A stretch of DNA of 64,000 nucleotides from CAWFZT01 sp963820415 (GCA_963820415.1 CAWFZT010000004.1:248001-312000), one strand, 5' to 3'; numbered from the stretch's first letter, positions 52,753 to 62,005 are shown. Made by a program: numbers and translations. Notes: generated by a model not told the origin, from the letters alone.

Positions 52753-53820
52753 ATGAACCTGGATGACCTGTCGCAGTTTCGGAAAATAGACGTACAAGAT
52801 ATGCTGAGTCAGATAAACGGGCTGCCTGACCAGTTGCAGACTGCCTGGAATCTCGGCGCCAGCCTGCCCCTGCCCGTACCGCAAGGTATGCAAGGGGTGC
52901 AGAGTGTGGTAATTTCCGGCATGGGCGGATCTGCCATAGGGGCTGACTTGCTTTCCGCTTATATCGCCCCGCTTTGCCCGGTGCCTGTGATCGTTCATCG
53001 CGATTATGGATTGCCCGGTTGGGTGAAAGACGCCCGCACCTTATTGATTGCCTCTTCGCATTCCGGTGATACCGAAGAGACCCTGTCTTCCTTCGAGGCC
53101 GCCAGGCAGCGCGGCTGCAAGATTCTCACCATCAGTACCGGGGGGAAGTTGGCCGATGAGGCCCATAAAGCCGGGGCGCCTGCCTGGGAGTTCAAACACC
53201 ACGGTATGCCGCGCGCCGCGGTTGGCTTTTCTTTCGGTTTGCTCTTGGCCGCATTTGTCCGCCTGGGGTTGGTTCCGGATGCCTCGCAAGACATGCAGGA
53301 AGCCATTTCGGTCATGCGCCAGCTCCAACCCGAAATAAAGCCCGAATCCCCTGTGGCCAAAAACCTTGCCAAACGGCTTTCCGGGCAGTTGGTTGGCCGG
53401 TGGGTCAATATTTTCGGGGCGGGTTACCTGGCGCCGGTCGCTCGACGCTGGAAAGGCCAGGTGAATGAGCTGGCCAAGGGCTGGGCTCAGTTTGAATTCT
53501 TACCCGAGGCAGACCACAATACCCTCGCCGGCCTGGTCAACCCACCCGACATGGTCCAAAAGATGATGTCGCTGTTCCTGCGCGCCCCTTCCGATCACCC
53601 GCGCAACCGCCTGCGCTCGGACCTGACCCGGCAGGCGTGTATGCAAGAAGGTATGAATACTGATTACGTCGATGCGCTTGGCAAAGGCCCCCTGGCTCAC
53701 ATCTGGTCTTTGTTGCTGTATGGCGATTATGTGGGCTATTACCTTTCGATGGCTTACGCTACCGACCCTACCCCGATTGACGCTTTATTCGCCTTCAAAG
53801 ATGCCATGAATAAGGGGTAA
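52753..53820 (+). CDS. Bifunctional phosphoglucose/phosphomannose isomerase
   Basis: 355 residues from MNLDDLSQ with AAGGAG upstream; the upstream frame extension is repeat sequence. Two SIS domains: ISGMGGSAIGADLLSAYIA and LIASSHSGDTEETLSSFEAA in the first, WVNIFGAGYLAPVARRWKGQ and NELAKGWAQFEFLPEADHNT (with catalytic Glu and His) in the second. This family interconverts glucose-6-P, fructose-6-P and mannose-6-P. It feeds glycolysis and GDP-mannose synthesis. Confidence 0.88.
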   Translation: MNLDDLSQFRKIDVQDMLSQINGLPDQLQTAWNLGASLPLPVPQGMQGVQSVVISGMGGSAIGADLLSAYIAPLCPVPVIVHRDYGLPGWVKDARTLLIASSHSGDTEETLSSFEAARQRGCKILTISTGGKLADEAHKAGAPAWEFKHHGMPRAAVGFSFGLLLAAFVRLGLVPDASQDMQEAISVMRQLQPEIKPESPVAKNLAKRLSGQLVGRWVNIFGAGYLAPVARRWKGQVNELAKGWAQFEFLPEADHNTLAGLVNPPDMVQKMMSLFLRAPSDHPRNRLRSDLTRQACMQEGMNTDYVDALGKGPLAHIWSLLLYGDYVGYYLSMAYATDPTPIDALFAFKDAMNKG

Positions 53821-53866
53821 CAAAAAATCTATTGACCTGGTTCGCCCAAGTATGTAAACTGAATGT

Positions 53867-55075
53867 ATGGGCGAGCGTAAAATCCTGCATCTTGATCTGG
53901 ATGCGTTCTTCTGTGCGGTCGAGGAGCGGCGCAGGCCGGATTTGCGCGGCAAGCCCTTCGCGGTAGGCGGCCGGCCGAACGAACGCGGGGTGATCTCTTC
54001 CTGTTCTTACCCGGCCCGCCAGTATGGCGTACATTCGGCCATGCCTACCGCCCGGGCGCTAAAATTGTGCCCTGACCTTATTCTGGTGACGCCGGAGCAC
54101 CATGCCTACCATGCGGCTTCGGTGCAGGTGATGGAAATTATCAACCAGTTGACCCCGCTGGTCGAACAGATTTCAATTGACGAAGCCTTCATTGATGTGT
54201 CAGATCTTCCCCAATCAGGCCTGGAGCTGGCTAAGAACCTGCAATCCAGTATCTCCGAGAAGACCGGCTTACCCTGTTCGATAGGGGTGGCTACCAACAA
54301 GCTGGTGGCTAAGATTGCCACCAACATCGGCAAGTCCACTCACCGCGCACCCTCTCCGCCGCGGGCGATCCTGGTCGTTCCACCCGGAGGAGAGGCCGCT
54401 TTTTTGGCCCCGCTGCCGGCCCGTGAGCTGTGGGGAGTAGGGCCGAAGATGTCCGCCCATCTGGTTGAACTGGGGATCACTACCATAGGCGAATTGGCAA
54501 AGATGCCTGAAACCTGGATGGTCAAGCAGTTCGGCAAGTGGGGACACGAGATATCACTTCATGCGCGCGGCATTGATGACCGTCCGATTGAGCTGCTGCG
54601 TGAGGCAAAATCGATCAGCCAGGAAGTGACCTTTGATCGCGATGTCGCCGAGCAGAAACGCCTGGAAGATACTCTGCAGGACCTTTCCACCCAGGTTGGC
54701 TACCGCCTGCGCAAAGAAGGGTTGAACGGCAGCACTGTGCGCATCAAGTTGCGCTGGCCTGATTTTAGCACCCACACCCGCCAGCTTACCTTGCAGCAGT
54801 CTACTGACCAGGATGGGATCATTTTCAACGTTGCCCGCCAGCTTTTCCACAGCCTCTGGCAGCCAGGCAGGGCCGTGCGTTTGCTGGGTGTAGGGGTTTC
54901 CGGGCTGTCAAACCAGTTCTACCAGATGTCCTTATGGGACGGATCAAATGAGAAAGAACGGCGTCTTCTGGCGGCGCTGGACGCGCTGCGCCAACGCTAT
55001 GGCGAAGAAGCCGTGCAGCGCGGCCGGACTGTCAGGCGTAAAAACCCCAACCTGCCCACCAAACCAGGCCGGTAA
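53867..55075 (+). CDS. dinB: DNA polymerase IV
   Basis: 402 residues of the Y family. Palm carboxylates in LHLDLDAFFCAVEERRRPDL and SIDEAFIDVSDL; YPARQYGVHSAMPTARALKL is the fingers motif. The thumb helix-hairpin-helix (ELWGVGPKMSAHLVELGITT) and little-finger domain are complete. No beta-clamp motif is obvious at the C-terminus (TVRRKNPNLPTKPGR). Translesion polymerase. It starts 46 bases after the isomerase gene. Confidence 0.94.
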   Translation: MGERKILHLDLDAFFCAVEERRRPDLRGKPFAVGGRPNERGVISSCSYPARQYGVHSAMPTARALKLCPDLILVTPEHHAYHAASVQVMEIINQLTPLVEQISIDEAFIDVSDLPQSGLELAKNLQSSISEKTGLPCSIGVATNKLVAKIATNIGKSTHRAPSPPRAILVVPPGGEAAFLAPLPARELWGVGPKMSAHLVELGITTIGELAKMPETWMVKQFGKWGHEISLHARGIDDRPIELLREAKSISQEVTFDRDVAEQKRLEDTLQDLSTQVGYRLRKEGLNGSTVRIKLRWPDFSTHTRQLTLQQSTDQDGIIFNVARQLFHSLWQPGRAVRLLGVGVSGLSNQFYQMSLWDGSNEKERRLLAALDALRQRYGEEAVQRGRTVRRKNPNLPTKPGR

Positions 55076-55086
55076 GCTAATTTTTT

Positions 55087-55195
55087 GGCTCATTGGGATT
55101 TACCGTGGAAGGTCCCCAGATTTTGGGGTATGAGCGTGCGTAGCACGCTCATACCCCAAAATCTGAGAGTTCACCACGGCTATTCCCAGAGAACT
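55087..55195 (+). repeat. Intergenic palindromic repeat, full copy 4
   Basis: The best-preserved copy: outer arm GGCTCATTGGGATTTACC, GTGGAAGG, inner arms CCCAGATTTTGGGG and CCCCAAAATCTGAG, outer arm CACGGCTATTCCCAGAGAAC. Core 55117-55165 is a perfect 23-bp hairpin with loop GTA. Lies between convergent dinB and glycosyltransferase genes, touching the stop codon of the latter. Confidence 0.9.
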
Positions 55196-56443
55196 AACTT
55201 TTTTCGGAAAGGGCTTTTTCGTAAACTTCGATGACGCGGCTGGTGATCTTTTCCCAGGCGTAATTCTGCGCTTCGGCGCAGGCCTGCTCGCCCATCTGGC
55301 GCTGTATTTCTGGCTGGGAAATGAGGATTGAAAGGCGCTGGCTCAGGGTTTCGATATCCTCGTCCGGCACCACGTAACCGGTCACCCCGTCTTTGACAAG
55401 AAAAGGCAGCCCGCCGACCTGTGATGCAATCACCGGCGTCCCGCAGGCCATGGCTTCGAGCGCCACCATGCCGAAGGATTTGTAGTGCGATGGGATGATC
55501 AGCGCGTCGGCAGAGGAATAATAATAAGGCAGCGTGTCCTGTCCACGCTTTCCAAGGAACACCACCAGATCGTCCAGGTTCAGGGCGCGGCACAGGGCCT
55601 GCAGCCGGGCCATTTCGGCCGTCAAATTGTCGTCAGTCGCCTCAGGGTCGCCGCCAATGATCGCCAGGCAATGGGGATGCTGATCCAGGGTGCCGTTATT
55701 GCGCAGGATTGCCAGGGCGCGCAGGAGCGCATCCACCCCTTTCAGCGCTTCGATGCGGCCCACGAACAGCAGCATACGGCTTTCACAGGGAATGCCAATC
55801 ACGCTCCTGGCTTCGTCGAGCGAGATTGGGTAGAAATGGTGTGTATCCACCCCGGGCGGGATGACGGTCAGTTTGGAAGAAGGGGCGTGGTAAAGGAATT
55901 CGAGCTGAGCTTGTTCGGCTTGCGTGGCGACAATCACCTGACGGGCCGCCCGCAGCACCTGCTGCTCTCCCTCGATGCGATATTCACCCTCTTTTCGGAT
56001 TCGTCCCTGGCTACCCGGTTTTTCATCATTCCGAGGGTGTGGAACATGTGCACGAAGGGAACCTTCCAGGTGCGCCCCAGTTCCATGGCGGCCATCCCGG
56101 ACATCCAATAATGGCTGTGGATAATATCGTAGTGCAGACCTTTTTGGCCTGTAAATTTCAGAATGCTCTCAGAAAATTCGGGCAGGTAATCGATGAGCTG
56201 GTCTTTAGGCAGGTAAACCTCGGGGCCGGCAGGGATGTGGACGACGCGGTTTCCATAGCCAAGCTCATGCAGCACGTGTGGAACGTGCTCATCCTGTGAG
56301 CGGGTGAATACGTCCACGTGCACGCCGGCCTGGCCCAGGTAACGGGTCAGCTCGCGGACGTAAACATTCATCCCGCCGGTATCCTTGCCTCCCAGGATCG
56401 CCAGTGGGCAGGTGTGGTAAGACAGCATCGCCACGTTCAGCAT
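55194..56443 (-). pseudogene. MshA-like GT4 glycosyltransferase with a frameshift
   Basis: ~416 residues over two frames. The N-terminal half from MLNVAMLSYHTCPLAILGGK, DTGGMNVYVREL, HSHYWMSG joins after RVARDESEKR (one base, near 55987-55996) to EYRIEGEQQVLRAARQVIVA and the donor domain VGRIEALKGVDALLRAL, SFGMVALEAMACGTPVI (E-x7-E). Typical of D-inositol-3-phosphate or sucrose-type GT4 enzymes. The start is 56443, not the longer frame that enters the tRNA. Both halves are well conserved, so the shift is either recent or an error. A 32-codon copy of its start exists at 60628. Confidence 0.85.
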
Positions 56444-56447
56444 ACTC

Positions 56448-56477
56448 TTGTCTATTCTAACTTGCTCCTGGTATAAT
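56448..56477 (+). promoter_or_regulatory. Promoter of tRNA-Thr(CGU)
   Basis: TTGTCT (56448-56453) and TATAAT (56472-56477), spacer 18. Initiation is expected ~3 bases before the tRNA. The -35 box lies just outside the divergent glycosyltransferase start codon. Copied unchanged at 60727-60756. Confidence 0.75.
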
Positions 56478-56486
56478 TTGCAAGCC

Positions 56487-56559
56487 GCCACCGTAGCTCA
56501 GTTGGTAGAGCAGACGATTCGTAATCGTCCGGTCAAGGGTTCGACTCCCTTCGGTGGCT
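56487..56559 (+). tRNA. tRNA-Thr (anticodon CGU)
   Basis: 73 bases. Acceptor GCCACCG/CGGTGGC, D-loop AGTTGGTAGA, anticodon stem GACGA/TCGTC with loop TTCGTAA (anticodon CGT, reads ACG), T-stem AAGGG/CCCTT, T-loop TTCGACT, discriminator T. CCA is not encoded. Followed by TTTTTT as terminator. Confidence 0.96.
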
Positions 56560-56720
56560 TTTTTCATAATGAACTGGTGGGATTTAAACGGTAAACTCTT
56601 TAATTTAGCGAATGACTATGAAACATACCTAATTGCAGGGAGCAACAAAACCAGATGGATAAAAATCCATCTCGTTTTATGGCAGTTGGATTTTACCTAA
56701 TGGGGTTGGGATTTCTTTTA

Positions 56721-58742
56721 TTAGTTCTTCAACTTATATATTTTCCAATGATCTTTACCTATTTCCCCGGCAATATCGTAATTCATACAAATGTAATTTA
56801 ATACTTCAAACATGTCATCAGGTAGGGGTTTTTCTGGCATGATGCACTGGCCGCTGTGATTAATTTCGATAAATGGCGTCGATGGTAAATAAGTATTTAT
56901 TATGATTTTAGGGGGTTTAGTTTTAAGATCATTGAGCATCTCTTGAGACAGCTCTGGGCTTGCATAACCAATACGGTATAACGGCTTTTGATGCACAAAT
57001 CGAGTTGGGGCATCCCGGCCTGACATAAAATTAATGACGGTTTGAGATCCCCAAAGTAAAACATAATCCCCCTGTTTAGTTGTAGATTTAATATATTGAA
57101 CAACTTTGGTAACAGCTATTTCAGGGGGCTGCTGGTACTCTTTAATAAGTTGGATGATGGGTTTATACACAATCATAATCAAGGCGATCATATAAATAAT
57201 AAACTTCAAAGAATGGTTTGATATGGGTTTATGAGCATATTCCCATCCATAACCAATCAAAATAGCGAAACATGGTAACAAGGTAAAAAAGTAATGATGA
57301 TAGTTCTTACCAGACAGGCTGATAAGAATAATTTCAATCGGGAAATCAACCAAAGCCACAAGCAAAATCACAGGCAATTTTCTGACATAATCTATGCCCC
57401 GTCTGACAAAAGCAGCCCAAATCACCAGGCCAAAATAATAAAACCAGGATGCTGTTAGAAACACCCGGAATATACTCCCAACTGCTTCAATTCTGTCTTG
57501 TGTTGTAATATCCGAATACAGGAAATTAAAACGATAAGCGACATCCCAGAATTCCCAAAGTGAGTGATTGATATAGAAATAGAGGATGCAAGCACCTTGC
57601 ACCAACACCAGCCCGCCCAAAAACCAGAAGAAATCGGCCAAGTGGATTGTTCTATCTTTGGTTAAGAATTTATAAGCAGAGATAATCAATAATGCGGCCC
57701 AAATCCCGATCAGGGTTTGTTTGAGCATTAAAGCCATTCCCATCGCCCCGCCAATTAAAAACCACCTCCATGGTTTTTTCTTATCCATCACCATGAAATG
57801 ACAGAATAAGAACAGGGCAATGCACTGGAATGGTATGCCAAACTCTTCGGTGAAGTTACCACCTTCATTTGGGAAAACAATATTGGTTATTAACCCGACC
57901 AAAGCTAATAATAAAGCTGGCATGGAAACATTTTTCCGAAAAACTCCATATAACAGTAAAACTGAGGCAAACAATGACATCACTTCTAATGCCCACACCC
58001 CCCATATTGAACGATTTGATATGAATAGCCCCAGCGCATCAATATAAAAAATTAACGGCGGTTTGTGATCCCAAAGATTCTTATAGGGGATATCTCCCTT
58101 AAGAATACGTGAGCCAAAATAGAGAAAAATACCCGAATCATTTTGAGGCATCTGCCCAGAAAAAACGGGGGAAATAGCCAAATAAACGCCAATAGTGAGA
58201 AAAGCTGCCAGGGGAATAAACCAAAACAAGGGATGGATTGTTTTTATGAAATTATTCACTTCTTTAAAAGCAACATCCCAGTTCTCGCTGGTAAGAATAA
58301 GATCTTTAAAATACAACCTGATTATGATTAATAATTGAAGACCTAAAATTAACAACCATGCAATAAAGAAAACCCCTCTTTGGAGGAAAAAGCCTATAGA
58401 ACCTAAGAACATCATATCTGATAGGGCTGCAATAATGAGCGCAAATATGGCTAACAGAACAAAACACAGGCATAGTGTCGTTATATAGATTATCCGATGA
58501 GCCGATTGTAGGAAGCGGTAAAATTTTTCAAGCCATGCCGGTCTTGTGGCAAATACTATGAGGGCTGTTATATACACAAACACACAAAAAATAATACAAA
58601 AAAGCATTAACAATCTGGGCAGAGAAAATCCATAGATAATGGCATTTTTCTCCATGGAAGTGGATGAAGAAATGAGATAAACAATGATTGAACTAACAAT
58701 AATAAATATACTGGTCAGAATTTGAGTAAATTTATTCTTCAT
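56721..58742 (-). CDS. Membrane glycosyltransferase (ArnT/PMT-like), 673 residues
   Basis: About 12 hydrophobic segments and a C-terminal soluble part. The first large loop carries SRILKGDIPYKNLWDHKPPL, the D-H-K-P-P motif typical of dolichyl/undecaprenyl-phosphate-sugar dependent GT-C enzymes (ArnT, PMT, DUF2029 relatives). Transfers a sugar from a lipid carrier to surface glycan, protein or lipid. Markedly AT-rich compared with the surrounding genes. Lies between two tRNA-Thr copies and six bases after its partner's stop, so probably acquired as a unit. Confidence 0.8.
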   Translation of the reverse strand: MKNKFTQILTSIFIIVSSIIVYLISSSTSMEKNAIIYGFSLPRLLMLFCIIFCVFVYITALIVFATRPAWLEKFYRFLQSAHRIIYITTLCLCFVLLAIFALIIAALSDMMFLGSIGFFLQRGVFFIAWLLILGLQLLIIIRLYFKDLILTSENWDVAFKEVNNFIKTIHPLFWFIPLAAFLTIGVYLAISPVFSGQMPQNDSGIFLYFGSRILKGDIPYKNLWDHKPPLIFYIDALGLFISNRSIWGVWALEVMSLFASVLLLYGVFRKNVSMPALLLALVGLITNIVFPNEGGNFTEEFGIPFQCIALFLFCHFMVMDKKKPWRWFLIGGAMGMALMLKQTLIGIWAALLIISAYKFLTKDRTIHLADFFWFLGGLVLVQGACILYFYINHSLWEFWDVAYRFNFLYSDITTQDRIEAVGSIFRVFLTASWFYYFGLVIWAAFVRRGIDYVRKLPVILLVALVDFPIEIILISLSGKNYHHYFFTLLPCFAILIGYGWEYAHKPISNHSLKFIIYMIALIMIVYKPIIQLIKEYQQPPEIAVTKVVQYIKSTTKQGDYVLLWGSQTVINFMSGRDAPTRFVHQKPLYRIGYASPELSQEMLNDLKTKPPKIIINTYLPSTPFIEINHSGQCIMPEKPLPDDMFEVLNYICMNYDIAGEIGKDHWKIYKLKN

Positions 58743-58747
58743 GTCTT

Positions 58748-60319
58748 TTAGTTACCGGTCATCTTATAAACCGTCAAGATATCAGCATCGCCGACCTTTA
58801 TAGAATAAACAGCCTTCCCTGCAATATGTCTGTTTATAGAGTAGTAATAAGTAGTTATGGTGTAATCTGGCGGTTGGTCTTCAGAGATGATCAATCTCTG
58901 ACGATCTGATAATGGCAACAGCATCTTCCCATTTGGGAAATCTAAAACTCGCACAATTATTTTTTGACCGGGGTCTGTTCTGGCGATATACTTCAAGCCA
59001 TCCAAGGTCGACACTCCCCACACATCCAGGCCAAACCGCTCTTTGATGATTGACATTTTGGAACCGGCCAGAAAATTGAAGTAAGTATATTGGTAGGGAT
59101 GATAGCGGATCATAAAATAGACCGGATAAGCCAGCCCAATGATTAAAATTAAGGTTGTCCAAAGCCGCCAGGATTGGGTTTTTTGGCGCATTTTATCAGT
59201 GAGAGACTTGAAGCCATATAACGAGATCAACAACAAGGCAGGATAGACGAAGTACATCTGGCGATTATCGGTATAGATGACCGATTTCATCACGATCACG
59301 GCGACAATGGGGAGAATGCCACAGGCTGCGACCAGGTACAGGTTGCGCATGGACAGGAAATGTTCTCTTAACCTGGACTTTAAAGTATGGACGGCGAGGG
59401 TTATGCTACCTAGAAGAAACAGCGCCAGGTAGAACACAGGCGAGCTGATCGAGAACCAGACGATAGAATAATGCCAGGGAATGTTGTTTCGGATATCATG
59501 TCCCATGTATAACTGAAAATCATTCCACGGGTACTGTTTCATAAGTTTAAAGGCCTGGACATAATTTTCAATGGTGTGCGTATACAATGTTGGGGTAAAC
59601 CAATTCACCAATCCTGCAGCCACAAACAAAGACGTAAGCAAGAAGATGCCGGCTTTTAGATAACTCCTCCATTTGTCTCTAGACAAAAACAGATCGAAGA
59701 AATAGAAAAAGAGGGTAATCGGAATGATGATCAACCCTGGCGTGCGGATGCTGCATACTACCCCAATCGCAATGCCGTGCAAGATGGCTGTGAAAATATT
59801 TTTCTTTTCCAGGAGCAGCAGCAAGGTATAAATAGAAATGACATACGCGCTCAGGAAAGGAATGTCTTTGGGATTGTAGAAGGAATGGGCGAAAATCCTG
59901 GGGCTGATAATGAGGAACAGCGAGCCTAACAAGCCGATCTTCCAATCCTTGAAGATCTTCTTCCCGATCAGGAAAAAGATAAACACGGAAAATACAAAAA
60001 AGGCAAAGGTTACTTGATGCCGTCGCCAATAGATCGCCTGTGTATCTCCGCTCGGAGCGAACCAATATAGAACCATGCTGAAAAGTGGAGGATAATAGCA
60101 AACGTTTTCCCACCCGGTACATGCCTTCACAAACTCGCTTTGGAGGCCTCCGATAAAGCGTTCGTAATTGACCCTTCCCCTGAGAAAATCAATTTTTTCA
60201 TCTACAGATATTCCGTAATCTTTATAAATTAAGAAACCTGTTAAACTGTACGTACAAAAAAAACAAAATACGAAGAGTGCCGGAAGTATTTTTCTTTGGC
60301 CAAATTTTATTCCCTTCAT
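58748..60319 (-). CDS. Membrane glycosyltransferase (GT-C/GT39-like), 523 residues
   Basis: Around 11 hydrophobic segments. A large first loop with KDYGISVDEKIDFLRGRVNY and later PRIFAHSFYNPKDIPF, as seen in GT-C glycosyltransferases of the PMT type. It reads into the 673-residue protein (5 bases apart), so the pair is an operon. Also AT-rich, with many ATA and TTA codons. A polyprenyl-phosphate sugar donor is likely; the acceptor is unknown. Confidence 0.8.
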   Translation of the reverse strand: MKGIKFGQRKILPALFVFCFFCTYSLTGFLIYKDYGISVDEKIDFLRGRVNYERFIGGLQSEFVKACTGWENVCYYPPLFSMVLYWFAPSGDTQAIYWRRHQVTFAFFVFSVFIFFLIGKKIFKDWKIGLLGSLFLIISPRIFAHSFYNPKDIPFLSAYVISIYTLLLLLEKKNIFTAILHGIAIGVVCSIRTPGLIIIPITLFFYFFDLFLSRDKWRSYLKAGIFLLTSLFVAAGLVNWFTPTLYTHTIENYVQAFKLMKQYPWNDFQLYMGHDIRNNIPWHYSIVWFSISSPVFYLALFLLGSITLAVHTLKSRLREHFLSMRNLYLVAACGILPIVAVIVMKSVIYTDNRQMYFVYPALLLISLYGFKSLTDKMRQKTQSWRLWTTLILIIGLAYPVYFMIRYHPYQYTYFNFLAGSKMSIIKERFGLDVWGVSTLDGLKYIARTDPGQKIIVRVLDFPNGKMLLPLSDRQRLIISEDQPPDYTITTYYYSINRHIAGKAVYSIKVGDADILTVYKMTGN

Positions 60320-60417
60320 ATTCCATAATTTCCTTTCACTTCTGTTTCCGCTAAAAGCAGAACTCTAAACAGCCGGAAAAGAATTCCGGAGTTATCTAAA
60401 CTTAACAATTGAACCTG

Positions 60418-60615
60418 TTATCTGTACAACGATTTCAACGGTTGCGTCAAAACGCTCCTTTTCAAATGCAATGCCAGGATTCTGTTAGGTAAATAGATGG
60501 TGACCAAAGCCTTTTTGCGTAGTTGTTCTGGTAAAGGGTAACTTTGCGGAAAGGATTTACTCGTCAAGATGTTGTGGAAGTGCCCAGGCGTACGTTTCTG
60601 GTGGCGATCCCACAA
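60418..60615 (-). other. Possible coding remnant
   Basis: A 65-codon minus frame ending LPNRILALHLKRSVLTQPLK has the character of a protein C-terminus, but it has no identified homologue, start or partner. It lies between the glycosyltransferase promoter and the 214-bp repeat. A CCCACA/TGTGGG hairpin (60610-60625) marks its border with the repeat. The rest of 60320-60629 shows nothing else. Confidence 0.25.
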
Positions 60616-60627
60616 ATATGTGGGTGC

Positions 60628-60722
60628 AACTCGCGCACGTAAACGTTCATCCCGCCGGTATCCTTGCCTCCCAGGATTGCCAGCGGGCAGGTGTGGTAAG
60701 ATAGCATCGCCACGTTAAGCAT
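60628..60722 (-). pseudogene. Truncated glycosyltransferase start (duplicate)
   Basis: 32 codons identical in protein sequence to the start of the 56443 gene (MLNVAMLSYHTCPLAILGGK ... MNVYVREL), then unrelated sequence. Part of the second copy of the 214-bp repeat. Confidence 0.92.
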
Positions 60723-60843
60723 ACTCTTGTCTATTCTAACTTGCTCCTGGTATAATCTGCAAGCCGCCACCGTAGCTCAGTTGGTAGAGCAGACGATTTG
60801 TAATCGTCCGGTCAAGGGTTCGACTCCATTCGGTGGCTTTTTT
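60630..60843 (+). repeat. 214-bp direct repeat, copy 2
   Basis: Second copy of 56351-56564: same length, nine substitutions. Brackets the AT-rich glycosyltransferase pair as a direct repeat, as expected after integration at a tRNA or a duplication. Confidence 0.92.
60766..60838 (+). tRNA. tRNA-Thr (anticodon UGU)
   Basis: Same as the tRNA at 56487 except for two bases: the anticodon loop is TTTGTAA (anticodon TGT, reads ACA and probably ACG), and one T-stem base is changed (CCATT), creating a mismatch with AAGGG. Promoter TTGTCT-N18-TATAAT preserved. The T-stem mismatch could weaken it. Confidence 0.93.
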
Positions 60844-60908
60844 ATTTTAATTTCCAGTAACTGCTCAGGCACTGGGGTGGTAAACATTCTTTAGAAACGA
60901 AAAGAGGT

Positions 60909-61050
60909 CACTGTAAGGTGAACTCCTTTCTTAAGGTTGAGTATAGCATTGCCTGATCATTCACAGTATAGACTTGAGAAGGCGTCTGGTAGTCGAGGGC
61001 CTGGTGAGGGCGCCCGAAGTTGAAGAAGTGGAAGTAGTCTTTGAAAAGGA
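60909..61050 (-). pseudogene. IS3-type transposase, C-terminal remnant
   Basis: Minus-strand translation FKDYFHFFNFGRPHQALDYQ, TPSQVY is the unmistakable end of an IS3-family integrase (N-x-x-R-P-H-Q-x-L-x-Y-x-T-P). Only ~45 codons remain, stop TGA at 60909-60911. Inverted repeats of the element are not found. Confidence 0.82.
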
Positions 61051-61057
61051 CAATAAA

Positions 61058-61294
61058 TTATTGTTGTATTTTTATTGTCTTCCAAAGAGGATTTAGGTAA
61101 TCTATGCTTTCACCGGAAAATCTAGCGTGATCTTGATGATGTATACACTCTGGGTTATTACAAAGAAAATTGTCACACAGAATTGATGAAGGCATATCCT
61201 TTTTATATTTTAATTCCCTTAAATCCACAATTTTCATTATATTGGATGCATAGCAAAATTTAGACATAGGTGTTTCACTATAAGCCTTTGCCAT
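61058..61294 (-). CDS. Small Cys/His-containing protein of unknown function
   Basis: 78 residues with AAAGGGAGGG upstream of the ATG. Contains FCYASN, ILCDNFLCNNPECIHHQDHA, a Cys/His cluster that could bind zinc. Ends next to the transposase relic, so the C-terminus may be truncated. AT-rich, no recognised family. Confidence 0.55.
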   Translation of the reverse strand: MAKAYSETPMSKFCYASNIMKIVDLRELKYKKDMPSSILCDNFLCNNPECIHHQDHARFSGESIDYLNPLWKTIKIQQ

Positions 61295-61309
61295 TTCTGT
61301 ACCCTCCCT

Positions 61310-61335
61310 TTATGAATTGTGAAAACAATTCATAA
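61310..61335. promoter_or_regulatory. Hairpin before the small-protein ribosome site
   Basis: TTATGAATTGT, loop GAAA (plus strand), ACAATTCATAA: perfect 11-base-pair stem lying directly before the GGGAGGG of the 61294 gene on the minus strand. Possible translation control or end of the PAP2 transcript; no T-tract. Confidence 0.4.
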
Positions 61336-61369
61336 TAATTATATACCTTTAATCTTAACTGTCTGCCGT

Positions 61370-62005
61370 CTAAATGGCATCCTCCGTCCTTTTCTTGCTG
61401 GCCAATTTCTGCGCGGGGCGGCTGAAAACCCAGGTAATTCCCACAAAAATACCTATGGCTGCCATAGCTGCCCCGCCGGCCAGGTCCAGCACGTAATGCT
61501 GTTTGGTAAAAAGGGTTGCGCCAATCACCAGCATCACCATCCCAAGCATAGGGATAAGCAGCTTGGGTTTCCAGCGCGTTCCGAAATAAGCCACCAGCAC
61601 GGCAAAATACATGTGCCCGCTGGGAAATGCGTTATTAGGCCGGTCGTTAGCGTACAAAAAACGCAGCAGGTTGGAAGCCCAATCCTGGCCGGTGATCTCT
61701 GGGCGCTGTACATAGGTCGGCCAGAAGATGAAAATCAACATACTGGGTAAGATAGTGACCAGCGAGGCCAGGATGTACGCCTTGAACAGGCGCTCCTCCA
61801 TCTTGAAAACTGCCCACAGGTCGAACAGCACCCATACCCCTAGCATCAAGAAGTATGGGACAGTCCAAATGGGCCAGAGCGGGATGAGGCGATCCAGGGG
61901 AGTGTCCAGGAGCACTCCCCCATGCATGACCCGGTTGGTCAGAGTGTAGACGCATTGGGCCAAAACGACGATCACTGCCAGGGCGAGGCGTTTGGTAAGG
62001 CGCAT
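61370..62005 (-). CDS. PAP2-family membrane phosphatase
   Basis: 211 residues, six hydrophobic segments. Active-site motifs of the PAP2/inositolphosphotransferase type: NNAFPSGHMYFAV (PSGH) and TKQHYVLDLAGG (H-x-x-x-D). The first motif K-x6-RP is not clearly present (IFWPTYVQRPEITG), as is common in the short membrane forms. Dephosphorylates lipid phosphates such as phosphatidate, or transfers headgroups. Confidence 0.85.
   Translation of the reverse strand: MRLTKRLALAVIVVLAQCVYTLTNRVMHGGVLLDTPLDRLIPLWPIWTVPYFLMLGVWVLFDLWAVFKMEERLFKAYILASLVTILPSMLIFIFWPTYVQRPEITGQDWASNLLRFLYANDRPNNAFPSGHMYFAVLVAYFGTRWKPKLLIPMLGMVMLVIGATLFTKQHYVLDLAGGAAMAAIGIFVGITWVFSRPAQKLASKKRTEDAI

Larger units (their letters stand above)
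56351..56564 (+). repeat. 214-bp direct repeat, copy 1
   Basis: Covers the first 93 bases of the glycosyltransferase gene, the tRNA promoter, the tRNA and its T-tract. It aligns without gaps to 60630-60843 with nine differences by my count (~96% identical). Confidence 0.92.

Noticed and set aside
55087..55195. Palindromic element as a plain bidirectional terminator
   Set aside because: It fits this convergent site, but another copy (63178) lies between divergent gene starts and no T-tracts follow the stems.
60909..61050. A complete insertion sequence next to the second tRNA
   Set aside because: Only the last ~45 codons of the transposase are found, with no N-terminal part or terminal inverted repeats.
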